NCBI GenBank assembly: GCA_002371345.1
Contig: DFHY01000044.1
Span: 1-13,875, forward strand
Length of the DNA stretch: 13,875 bases
Origin: Lachnospiraceae bacterium UBA3711
Lineage (GTDB): Bacteria > Bacillota > Clostridia > Lachnospirales > Lachnospiraceae
Direction: 5' to 3'
Shown here: positions 1 to 5,157 of the stretch, in pieces
How positions within the stretch are numbered: position 1 is the stretch's first letter
Layout of the letters: every line of letters begins with the position of its first letter
Made by a program: the position numbers and the translations under genes
The notes under the pieces: generated by a model
The model's input: only the letters and a program-made list of their open reading frames with translations
Told to the model about the DNA's origin: nothing
Databases searched by the model: none

Positions 1-2
1 AT

Positions 3-191
3 GGTATTTTCGAGCTTCGTGCGAAGCAAGGCAGTGATATCAGCCGGGCTCTTTATTTCTTTTTTGTTGGGAAGAAAGCTGTTTTGACCAATGGTTTCAT
101 AAAGAAAACCATGAAGGCACCAAATAGTGAAATAGAATTGGCAAAAAGATATCGTAAGGATTATTTTATGAGAAATCCGGATGGGAGGTAG
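3..191 (+). CDS. RelE/HigB-like toxin of a type II toxin-antitoxin module, 3' part only
   Basis: The reading frame is open from the window edge to a TAG at 189-191. It encodes about 62 residues beginning GIFELRAKQGSDISRALYFF and containing VGKKAVLTNGFIKKT, followed by a basic tail with ELAKRYRKDYF. This pattern is typical of the C-terminal half of RelE/HigB or phage Gp49-like toxins, small ribosome-associated mRNA interferases. That activity is family knowledge and is not shown here. The start codon lies upstream of the window, so completeness cannot be judged. The stop codon sits between the ribosome binding site and start codon of the antitoxin, which fits a coupled toxin-first operon. Base composition is clearly more AT-rich than after position 1216, suggesting a horizontally acquired module. 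I am confident of the family and cannot say whether the toxin is intact. Confidence 0.8.
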   Translation, partial: GIFELRAKQGSDISRALYFFFVGKKAVLTNGFIKKTMKAPNSEIELAKRYRKDYFMRNPDGR

Positions 192-195
192 TGTC

Positions 196-492
196 ATGGG
201 AAGTTATTTAAAATATCGCGATGAAGAATTGAAAAAGGATCCCTTATTGAAAGAGGAATATGACGCACTCGAGCCGGAGTACGATATCATTCAGGCAATG
301 ATCGATGCCAGGAAGCAACAGAATCTGACACAGAAAGAGCTTTCTGAGAGAACGGGGATTACACAGGCAGATATCAGCCGGATAGAAAATGGGACCAGGA
401 ATCCCAGCCTTGAAATGGTAAAGCGGCTTGCCCGTGGGATGGGGATGGTACTTAAACTGGAGTTTGTGCCGGATGCAAAGGCTTATAAGTAA
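196..492 (+). CDS. XRE/HTH_3-family antitoxin partner of the upstream RelE/HigB-like toxin
   Basis: The product is 98 residues. The ATG at 196 is chosen over the in-frame ATG at 181 because GGGAGG (183-188) lies 7 nt upstream of it; the 181 start has no comparable site and would overlap the toxin by 11 nt. Residues about 34-88 form a Cro/C1-type helix-turn-helix: LTQKELSERTGITQADISRI followed by ENGTRNPSLEMVKRLARGMG. The acidic N-terminal segment (DEELKKDPLLKEEYDALEPEY) is usual for antitoxins paired with HigB/Gp49-type toxins, where such regions help neutralise the toxin. Antitoxins of this family normally repress their own operon together with the toxin; the promoter lies outside the window. 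The gene follows the toxin stop codon by 4 nt. No truncation is visible. Confidence 0.9.
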   Translation: MGSYLKYRDEELKKDPLLKEEYDALEPEYDIIQAMIDARKQQNLTQKELSERTGITQADISRIENGTRNPSLEMVKRLARGMGMVLKLEFVPDAKAYK

Positions 493-755
493 AGACATAG
501 GAGGTCGTCCGGTCGCATTCTGGTCGCATTTTTGGTGAGGAAACAGGATAATATCCGGAAACTTCGGAATACGAATACAAGATATAGTCCTAATGGAACT
601 TAAGGACACAGGATACAGTATCATCAATCGAGTATGAATAAGCGATAGAGTCCGGAAAGGAGCATAAACAGGGAAATGCTTGCCTGCTACACGGACAAGG
701 GCTGCGAAGCCAAGAAACCTGCCATCTATACGGGAATGAATTATCAATACAAAGA
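493..755. other. Non-coding or decayed stretch with a short direct repeat and an unidentified ORF remnant
   Basis: No intact gene is visible. GGTCGCATT occurs at 511-519 and again at 522-530. On the + strand one frame is open from just after a TAG near 646 to a TAG near 837 and includes the Cys-containing stretch REMLACYTDKGCEAKKPAIY before about 758. I do not recognise it and it has no convincing start or ribosome binding site. The stretch lies between the antitoxin and the acetyltransferase remnants, so it is probably more debris of the same kind. Reverse-strand ORFs here show no recognisable family. Confidence 0.5.
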
Positions 756-851
756 TTGGACAATAACAATTTCACCGTTAATTCATTGGATGGTTTTGTC
801 CGTCACCAGACTGTTACAGAGTGTTGGAGAAAGATAGACAACGATTGGAAG
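756..851 (+). pseudogene. N-terminal fragment of a GNAT-type N-acetyltransferase (remnant)
   Basis: The frame starting at the TTG at 756 reads NFTVNSLDGFVRHQTVTECW followed by RKIDNDWKLV. This resembles the start of Firmicutes GNAT acetyltransferases, where an FxRxQxVxxCWR motif precedes the catalytic core. After about position 851 the same frame loses any acetyltransferase character, because a second acetyltransferase fragment continues in another frame. The acetyl-CoA-binding core of this protein is missing, so it cannot be functional. The assignment rests on motif recall only. Confidence 0.5.
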
Positions 852-1054
852 CTTGTATCGAATGTGCCAGAAATGCCGGATACGTCCAACTGGAGCTGGA
901 GGCGGTTGCAGAGAATAAAAATGCCCTTGCCTTGTACAAGAGCGTGGGCTTTCGGGAGTACGGCAGAAACCCGAAGGGCTTCCGCTCACGGGTGTCAGGG
1001 TGGCAGGAGCTTGTCCTCATGCGGCTGGAGCTTGACGGGCAAAGAGCTATGTGA
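845..1054 (+). pseudogene. C-terminal fragment of a second GNAT-type N-acetyltransferase (remnant)
   Basis: This frame reads RLEACIECARNAGYVQLELE, then AVAENKNALALYKSVGFREY, then GRNPKGFRSRVSGWQELVLM, ending at a TGA at 1052-1054. The segment with NALALYKSVGF is the last helix-strand part of the GNAT fold and is very typical of the family. Everything upstream that should hold the acetyl-CoA-binding Q/RxxGxG/A loop is missing: before position 845 this frame codes for unrelated residues. A GTG at 821 could start a 77-residue peptide, but it would lack the cofactor site. It is therefore annotated as a remnant joined to the preceding fragment near the sequence GATTGGAAGCTT. Confidence 0.7.
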
Positions 1055-1134
1055 GGCATTGGTATGGCTTTGTTTACTTTATCGTATCATAAAGGTTGAG
1101 GATGGACTCGTCTTTTACCAGAAAAGAAGAAGCG

Positions 1135-1167
1135 AACCTAACCGAATATTGAATATTCAGATAGGTT
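1135..1167. promoter_or_regulatory. 33-bp interrupted palindrome abutting the -35 box of the YdcF-like gene
   Basis: The arms are AACCTA (1135-1140) with TAGGTT (1162-1167), and GAATATT (1144-1150) with AATATTC (1152-1158), centred on G1151. Thirteen of the sixteen symmetric position pairs match. The last base of the dyad is the first base of the TTGACA -35 element. It could be an operator for a dimeric regulator, or an RNA hairpin ending upstream transcription; no T-run follows, which makes the terminator reading weaker. Confidence 0.5.
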
Positions 1168-1195
1168 TGACAGCCTCCCGAGCAAACGATATGAT
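1167..1195 (+). promoter_or_regulatory. Sigma-70/SigA-type promoter for the YdcF-like gene
   Basis: A perfect -35 hexamer TTGACA (1167-1172) is followed after exactly 17 bp by TATGAT (1190-1195), five of six matching the -10 consensus. Transcription would begin near 1201-1203, leaving a leader of only about 14 nt before the ATG at 1216. A dyad GCCTCCCGA (1173-1181) / TCGGGAGGC (1199-1207) flanks the -10 box, so a protein bound there would cover the promoter. Confidence 0.7.
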
Positions 1196-1207
1196 CTTTC
1201 GGGAGGC
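1173..1207 (+). promoter_or_regulatory. Inverted repeat flanking the -10 box and containing the ribosome binding site
   Basis: Nine-base arms GCCTCCCGA (1173-1181) and TCGGGAGGC (1199-1207) are perfectly complementary across a 17-nt spacer. The right arm includes GGGAGG (1201-1206), the ribosome binding site 9 nt before the ATG at 1216. In DNA it could be an operator over the promoter; in a read-through transcript from upstream it would sequester the ribosome binding site. The two uses are not exclusive. Confidence 0.5.
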
Positions 1208-1215
1208 TTGTAATT

Positions 1216-2670
1216 ATGGCAGAAAGAGCATTTAAACAGATATTGATATGTGCGGCGGCGCTGATAGTATTCTGTGTGATCTGCCGCTTTACAGTCTATA
1301 ACAGATATACGGCATATATCCCGCTGCCGCCCGGGCAGGCTAAAGCCGGAAATGGCAGCGGCATGTCGGTTGAAGCCGAGATGCCGGATGTGGTGAAGCA
1401 CGGCGAGATGGAGATGGGTGACGGCTATGTGAGAGTCCCGATCGAACCGGAGCGGTCCGGAGAGAGCTTTGTGTATATCAGGGACTCTCAGGGGGAAAAC
1501 ATTGCCAGCACCTACCTGAAGGTAGGACCTCTCGGTACGGTTTATGATCTCTCAAGCGGAGGCTTCACAGGCGATCTGGCTGTTCTGATTGCTGTGCCGG
1601 TGTTCTGGTTTCTTGTCTGCGCAATCATGCTGTGGCATTTTTTCAAGTCAAAAGGCCCTGCGTTCTACAGCTATTCAACCATCTATTACGCCGGTTTTTC
1701 ATTGTTTGCCCTTATTTCCGGGGCTGTTATTCTCCATGCGGCAATTCAGCATATGATGAATCCCCAGGATTATTCGATGTTCATGGCGTACAGTGTAATA
1801 AAGGGCGCGAGCGCGATGTTCATGTCTCTTACCGCGCCTCTGATCGTCGCGTTTGCCGTCGCCATGGTGGTTTGCAATATTGCCTTGCTGAGACATGAAA
1901 GGCCGAGGGTTCAGAATATTCTGGGCATTATTATCAGCATTCTTCTGATAGCCGGCGAGGCGCTTGGATGGTTTATGTTCACAAGGGACTTCAGCGGCTC
2001 CGAAACCATGGCCAGAGTTGTGGAGACTATAAAGAATACATACGCGACGGTATTCGTTTATTTTGAGTGTATGCTGGCAGGATCAATAATATGCGGCGTG
2101 AGAGCTGCTAGGCATGAGCCCGACAGGGATAAGGACTTTATTGTGATTCTGGGATGCTGGTTCAGAAAGGACGGTTCACTGCCTCCGCTTCTTAAGGGCA
2201 GGGCAGACAGGGCGATATCTTTCTGGAGACAGCAGACAGCTGAGACAGGGAAGGAAGCAATCCTTATTCCGTCGGGCGGTCAGGGAAAGAATGAGACTAT
2301 GCCGGAGGCTGAGGCCATGAGGAGGTATCTGGTATCGGAGGGAATTCCTGCGGACAGGATACGGCCCGAGGATAAGTCCGCGAACACATACCAGAATATG
2401 GAGTTTTCCGGAAAGATTGTCCGTGATATCAATCCGGATGGAAAGGTCGTGTTCGCCACTACCAATTATCATGTGTTCAGAAGCGGTGTCTGGGCCGGAC
2501 TCGCAGGCCTCCCTGCCGAGGGTATCGGCAGCAGTACGAAGTGGTGGTTCTGGCCGAATGCATTTATGCGTGAGACCATAGGCCTTCTAAAAAACCGCTG
2601 GAAGCAGGAACTGCTGTTTCTTATACTGCTGGTCGCGTTTTTCGGTACGCTGTCCGTGATTCTCGGCTGA
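1216..2670 (+). CDS. Multi-pass membrane protein with C-terminal YdcF/DUF218 domain
   Basis: The product is 484 residues. An N-terminal hydrophobic segment (residues about 8-27) precedes a polar region of about 85 residues. Hydrophobic segments follow near residues 117-143, 155-180, 200-225, 235-254 and 275-294, and a final one near 463-483. Between the last two lies a DUF218/YdcF-type domain (about 305-450): DFIVILGCWFRKDG at its start, LLKGRADRAI, LIPSGGQGKNETMPEAEAM, GIPADRIRPEDKSANTYQNM and ATTNYHVFRSG. These match the family's conserved Gly-rich, E-A and NT/NYHxxRS positions. DUF218 proteins such as SanA and ElyC are linked to envelope functions, but the substrate is unknown and I do not assign one. 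The ATG has GGGAGG 9 nt upstream and its own strong promoter. It is the only intact gene between two zones of gene fragments. GC content is higher than in the upstream toxin-antitoxin module. Confidence 0.85.
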   Translation: MAERAFKQILICAAALIVFCVICRFTVYNRYTAYIPLPPGQAKAGNGSGMSVEAEMPDVVKHGEMEMGDGYVRVPIEPERSGESFVYIRDSQGENIASTYLKVGPLGTVYDLSSGGFTGDLAVLIAVPVFWFLVCAIMLWHFFKSKGPAFYSYSTIYYAGFSLFALISGAVILHAAIQHMMNPQDYSMFMAYSVIKGASAMFMSLTAPLIVAFAVAMVVCNIALLRHERPRVQNILGIIISILLIAGEALGWFMFTRDFSGSETMARVVETIKNTYATVFVYFECMLAGSIICGVRAARHEPDRDKDFIVILGCWFRKDGSLPPLLKGRADRAISFWRQQTAETGKEAILIPSGGQGKNETMPEAEAMRRYLVSEGIPADRIRPEDKSANTYQNMEFSGKIVRDINPDGKVVFATTNYHVFRSGVWAGLAGLPAEGIGSSTKWWFWPNAFMRETIGLLKNRWKQELLFLILLVAFFGTLSVILG

Positions 2671-2752
2671 GCCCCTGCGTTTACGGTGCGCGATTGTGCG
2701 TCTCGATGCGTTAGACTTGATCAACGCTGAGCCCCTGCTTACACGGTGCGCG
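2666..2752. repeat. Degenerate 60-bp tandem repeat starting at the stop codon of the YdcF-like gene
   Basis: GCTGAGCCCCTG plus the following 15 bases at 2666-2692 recurs at 2726-2752, a period of 60 bp, with 24 of 27 positions identical. GTCTC also recurs in the second half of each unit, displaced by a short deletion, and GCTGTGATC at 2786 may begin a third, degraded unit. The first copy contains the gene's TGA stop codon (2668-2670). Confidence 0.6.
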
Positions 2753-2758
2753 CGTCTC

Positions 2759-2783
2759 AGCCTGCATTGAGGTCAGGCTTTTG
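2759..2783 (+). terminator. Weak candidate terminator after the YdcF-like gene
   Basis: AGCCTG (2759-2764) and CAGGCT (2774-2779) form a 6-bp stem with a 9-nt loop, followed directly by TTT. The stem is short and the T-run minimal, so this is only a candidate. It lies within the degenerate 60-bp repeat region. Confidence 0.3.
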
Positions 2784-2805
2784 ACGCTGTGATCATCATT
2801 ATTAT

Positions 2806-2834
2806 TTCAAAAACTATAGGATTCGTTATATAAT
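2806..2834 (+). promoter_or_regulatory. Candidate promoter upstream of the zinc alcohol dehydrogenase fragment
   Basis: TTCAAA (2806-2811) is followed after 17 bp by a perfect TATAAT (2829-2834) in an AT-rich stretch that contrasts with its GC-richer flanks. It points into the dehydrogenase/GTPase chimera. The -35 match is moderate. Confidence 0.4.
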
Positions 2835-2860
2835 ACTAACCGAAGTGTTTTAGTTTCAAA

Positions 2861-3202
2861 TCATCAAAGGAAGTCAAGTCAACAATTACCGAATTTGCCG
2901 ACAAGAATCTGGATGTTATCGTGGATTTCGCAGGCGGCGGGCAGACTACCACCGACGCGATCAACACTGTCGCGCCTCACGGCCGTGTGGTAATCGTAGG
3001 TATGGCGAAGGATTTCGCTGAGATCAACACCATGAACATGATTCTCAAGGAACTGACATTCGCGGGATCTCAGGGCAGCACAACTGATGATCTGCGTGAT
3101 TGCCTGGAGCTGATGGCCTCCGGAGAGCTTGATCCTATCATCAACGTAATCTCGTTTGACCAGATAGGCGAAGGAATCGACATCCTGACCGTGTGTTCGT
3201 AG
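2861..3202 (+). pseudogene. Zinc-type alcohol dehydrogenase, internal fragment of the NAD(P)-binding domain
   Basis: The frame reads EFADKNLDVIVDFAGGGQTT, then INTVAPHGRVVIVGMAKDFA, KELTFAGSQGSTTDD and SFDQIGEGIDIL, then stops at a TAG (3200-3202). This is the Rossmann-fold half of a medium-chain zinc alcohol dehydrogenase, including the typical G-R-VVIVG strand and the K-E-L-xx-G-S segment. The N-terminal catalytic domain with its zinc ligands and the final C-terminal strand (normally following GEGID, with an R-G-xxxGRxV pattern) are both missing. The fragment cannot be catalytic. A GTG at 2921 could start a 93-residue peptide but has no convincing ribosome binding site. The fragment ends where the frame of the next remnant takes over. 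Confidence 0.75.
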
Positions 3203-3858
3203 AGATCAACACTATGGTTCAGGGGCTCCGGGAGAAGCTGCCGGACGTGCTTGCCGTGGGAGTGAGCGCAATGCTGATAGACGGCAGTACCCTGGAACTG
3301 TATGCGAGGAATATGCGGCAGCTGCTCCAGGATATGGTAAAGGCGTCGAATCAGGTAACCATCAACCGATGCCCTGACAAATTGCTGCTGCAGCCATACG
3401 GCAGACTGTTTCAGCTGATGAATAGGAACGCGGTTTTCCTGTGGGAGGGCCCGGGAGGCTATCATGAACGCGCATTTGACGGATTGGTCCCGTATGACGC
3501 TGATCAGGCACAGATAGATATCGGGGAGGGTGATCTGATCCCGTTCGCTCTGGACGCCGCCGCCAATCCGGACCGCTATAAGGGGAAGCTGGTGAGCCTT
3601 GACGCTCAGGTGTCCGAAACCGGGGACGGTGACTTGAAGATCGGCAGGATCGTGATGACATGCTGTATGGCGGATCTGCAGTTCATGGGCGTTGTATGCG
3701 CCGGAGTTGACAGGACGGCTTATCCTCCGGGGAGCTGGGTCCGGCTGAAGGCGGAGGGAGAGACAGCTTCAGACCGCTATGGCAGGAAGTATCTGGTACT
3801 CAGGGCAGCTGAGGTGAACACTATCACTCCGCCGGAGAGCATTATCTTAAATGCCTGA
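3187..3858 (+). pseudogene. C-terminal part of a CobW/COG0523-type GTPase with a TIGR03943/DUF1980-like domain
   Basis: The frame carries DRVFVEINTM, MLIDGSTLELYARNMRQLLQ and QVTINRCPDKL. These resemble the Switch/Walker-B-to-NRxD part of COG0523 GTPases, which handle metal cofactors such as zinc or cobalt. Further on, PFALDAAANPDRYKGKLVSL and GRIVMTCCMADLQFMGVVC resemble the TIGR03943/YcgQ-type C-terminal domain with its conserved CC pair. The N-terminal third, with the P-loop GxxGxGKT and the CXCC metal-binding motif, is absent; the zinc dehydrogenase remnant takes its place. An internal GTG at 3193 could allow a 221-residue product to be made, so a residual peptide is possible but the GTPase is not functional. 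The TGA at 3856-3858 lies within a 48-bp tandem repeat. The fused architecture is inferred from recall of similar Clostridia proteins. Confidence 0.55.
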
Positions 3859-3959
3859 GCGTACTGATGCAGAGCCGTCGGATGTGAAGCTGTCTTAAGT
3901 GCCTGAGCGTGCTGATGCAGAGCCGTCGGATGTGAAGCTGTCTTAAACTCTGAGTGTAT
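3845..3959. repeat. 48-bp tandem repeat, two full copies and a partial third
   Basis: Unit one (3845-3892) and unit two (3893-3940) begin TCTTAA and match at 46 of 48 positions. A partial, decayed third unit starts with TCTTAA at 3941 and continues CTGAGTG. The first unit includes the TGA stop codon of the GTPase remnant. No spacers exist between units, so it is a direct duplication and not a CRISPR array. Confidence 0.9.
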
Positions 3960-3979
3960 AGATGTGACAGGAGGCCGGG

Positions 3980-4915
3980 ATGAACATAATGCAGATCAAA
4001 TACGCCGTTGAGGTAGCCCGCTATGGTTCAATTAATAAGGCTGCCGAAGCGCTGTACATTGCCCAGCCGAATCTGAGCAGATATATACGTGAGCTCGAGA
4101 ATGATCTTGGCATAACCATATTTAAGCGTACATACAGGGGGATGGTGCCTACACCAGACGGTGAGATATTCCTGCGGTACGCAAGACAGATACAGAGCCA
4201 GATAGATGACATCGAGAGACTGTACAAAGGCGAGAGGACGCACAAGCAGCGATTCTCCATCTCAGTGCCGCGCGCAAGCTATATAGCCGATGCTTTCGTG
4301 CAGTTCAGCCGCAGGATAGATGTTTCCCCGACAGAGATTTATTATATGGAAACAAACACGCGCAGGGCGGTTCAGAATATGCTCGAATCGGATTATCGTC
4401 TCGGTATCATCCGATATGCTGCGGATAATGATACTTATTTCAAGAGCCTGCTGGATGATAAGGGGATAGCCAGCCAGCTGGTGGCAGACTTTACATATGT
4501 GCTGCTTATGAGCGGGAAAAGCCCGCTTGCCGCGAAAGAAGACATCTGTTATTCCGATCTTGACGGCATGATAGAGATTGCCCACGGTGATCCTTTTGTG
4601 CCGTCTATGCAGCCCGCGTCGCATTCGGATGAGACGCAGGATGGTGAAAACGCCGGGCGGTCGATATTTCTGTTCGAGCGGGGCGGGCAGTTTGATCTGC
4701 TGTGTGAAAATGAGCAGACTTACATGCTGGTCTCGCCAATACCGGACAAGCTGCTGAAGCGCTACGGACTGATACAGCGCCCCTGTCTTGGAAGGCAGCG
4801 GGTGTACCGGGATGTACTGATACACAGGAAGGAGTATGAGCTGACGGAGCTGGACCGGCTGTTTATCGCGGAGCTGACAGAGTCAAAGCGCAGGACACTG
4901 CCCGCAGATGTATAA
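3980..4915 (+). CDS. LysR-family transcriptional regulator
   Basis: The product is 311 residues, the normal length for the family. AGGAGG (3969-3974) lies 5 nt before the ATG. Residues about 1-60 are a LysR winged helix-turn-helix: MNIMQIKYAVEVARYGSINK, AAEALYIAQPNLSRYIRELE and LGITIFKRTYRGMVPTPDGE, with the highly conserved A-A-xx-L-xx-(A/S)QP-x-LS-xx-I core. The remainder (about 92-300) is the periplasmic-binding-protein-like effector domain, which is poorly conserved and gives no clue to its ligand. The gene precedes an iron alcohol dehydrogenase in the same orientation, 242 bp away. LysR proteins often control adjacent genes and often bind dyads containing T-N11-A, so the dehydrogenase is the natural candidate target; this is inference. 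The gene is intact and has no close upstream partner, only pseudogene debris. Confidence 0.95.
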   Translation: MNIMQIKYAVEVARYGSINKAAEALYIAQPNLSRYIRELENDLGITIFKRTYRGMVPTPDGEIFLRYARQIQSQIDDIERLYKGERTHKQRFSISVPRASYIADAFVQFSRRIDVSPTEIYYMETNTRRAVQNMLESDYRLGIIRYAADNDTYFKSLLDDKGIASQLVADFTYVLLMSGKSPLAAKEDICYSDLDGMIEIAHGDPFVPSMQPASHSDETQDGENAGRSIFLFERGGQFDLLCENEQTYMLVSPIPDKLLKRYGLIQRPCLGRQRVYRDVLIHRKEYELTELDRLFIAELTESKRRTLPADV

Positions 4916-4927
4916 TTTCAAGTAGAA

Positions 4928-4982
4928 ATTCAGGCTTTTAATGCCGGAATGATATCATTTCAAGATATATAATAATTGATAT
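4928..4982. promoter_or_regulatory. Two overlapping-scale dyads between the LysR gene and the alcohol dehydrogenase gene
   Basis: ATTCAGGC (4928-4935) and GCCGGAAT (4943-4950) form an 8-bp stem with one mismatch and a 7-nt loop, possibly a weak terminator for the regulator (no T-run follows). Immediately downstream, ATATCATTT (4952-4960) pairs with AATTGATAT (4974-4982), 8 of 9 matching, across an AT-rich core that contains TATAAT (4968-4973). The second dyad could be a regulator-binding site. Confidence 0.35.
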
Positions 4983-5038
4983 ACCTACTATACGTTTTTC
5001 GTCATTCCTTAGGGATTAGAAAGGAAGATATATTAACT

Positions 5039-5140
5039 ATGTGCACTCACGGCAGAGAATGCCGGGGTGTTCTGCGAAACAAATCGTTCCGGGGAATATC
5101 GAATATCCCGGACGACAGTAAATTGTATCAATTAGAATGA
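5039..5140 (+). CDS. Possible 33-residue leader peptide upstream of the alcohol dehydrogenase
   Basis: An ATG at 5039 opens a 33-codon frame beginning MCTHGRECRGVL and ending at a TGA at 5138-5140, only 2 nt before the AGGAGGT of the downstream dehydrogenase gene. AAGGAAG lies about 10 nt before the ATG. A terminating ribosome would sit next to the dehydrogenase ribosome binding site, which is the arrangement seen in translationally coupled leader peptides. I recognise no family. It may equally be a chance ORF in the 5' leader; nothing but position and a weak ribosome binding site supports it. Confidence 0.25.
   Translation: MCTHGRECRGVLRNKSFRGISNIPDDSKLYQLE
5088..5112 (+). promoter_or_regulatory. 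Hairpin in the leader of the alcohol dehydrogenase gene
   Basis: TCCGGG (5088-5093) pairs with CCCGGA (5107-5112) around a 13-nt loop that contains the direct repeat GAATATCGAATATC (running into the stem). It lies about 30 nt upstream of the dehydrogenase ribosome binding site and within the possible leader ORF. Its role is unknown. Confidence 0.35.
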
Positions 5141-5157
5141 TCAGGAGGTAAGTTGTT

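Noticed and set aside
244..747. Long reverse-strand ORF of 167 codons, with a tail that could recall integrase C-termini
   Set aside because: It is antisense to the well-supported antitoxin, has no recognisable domain, and the resemblance of its middle segment to integrase tails is too vague to annotate.
3845..3959. CRISPR-like repeat array
   Set aside because: Units are directly adjacent without spacers, only about 2.4 copies exist, and no cas genes are present.
4968..4973. TATAAT as the -10 box of the alcohol dehydrogenase promoter
   Set aside because: No acceptable -35 box lies 16-18 bp upstream. An activator-dependent promoter remains possible but is not shown by the sequence.
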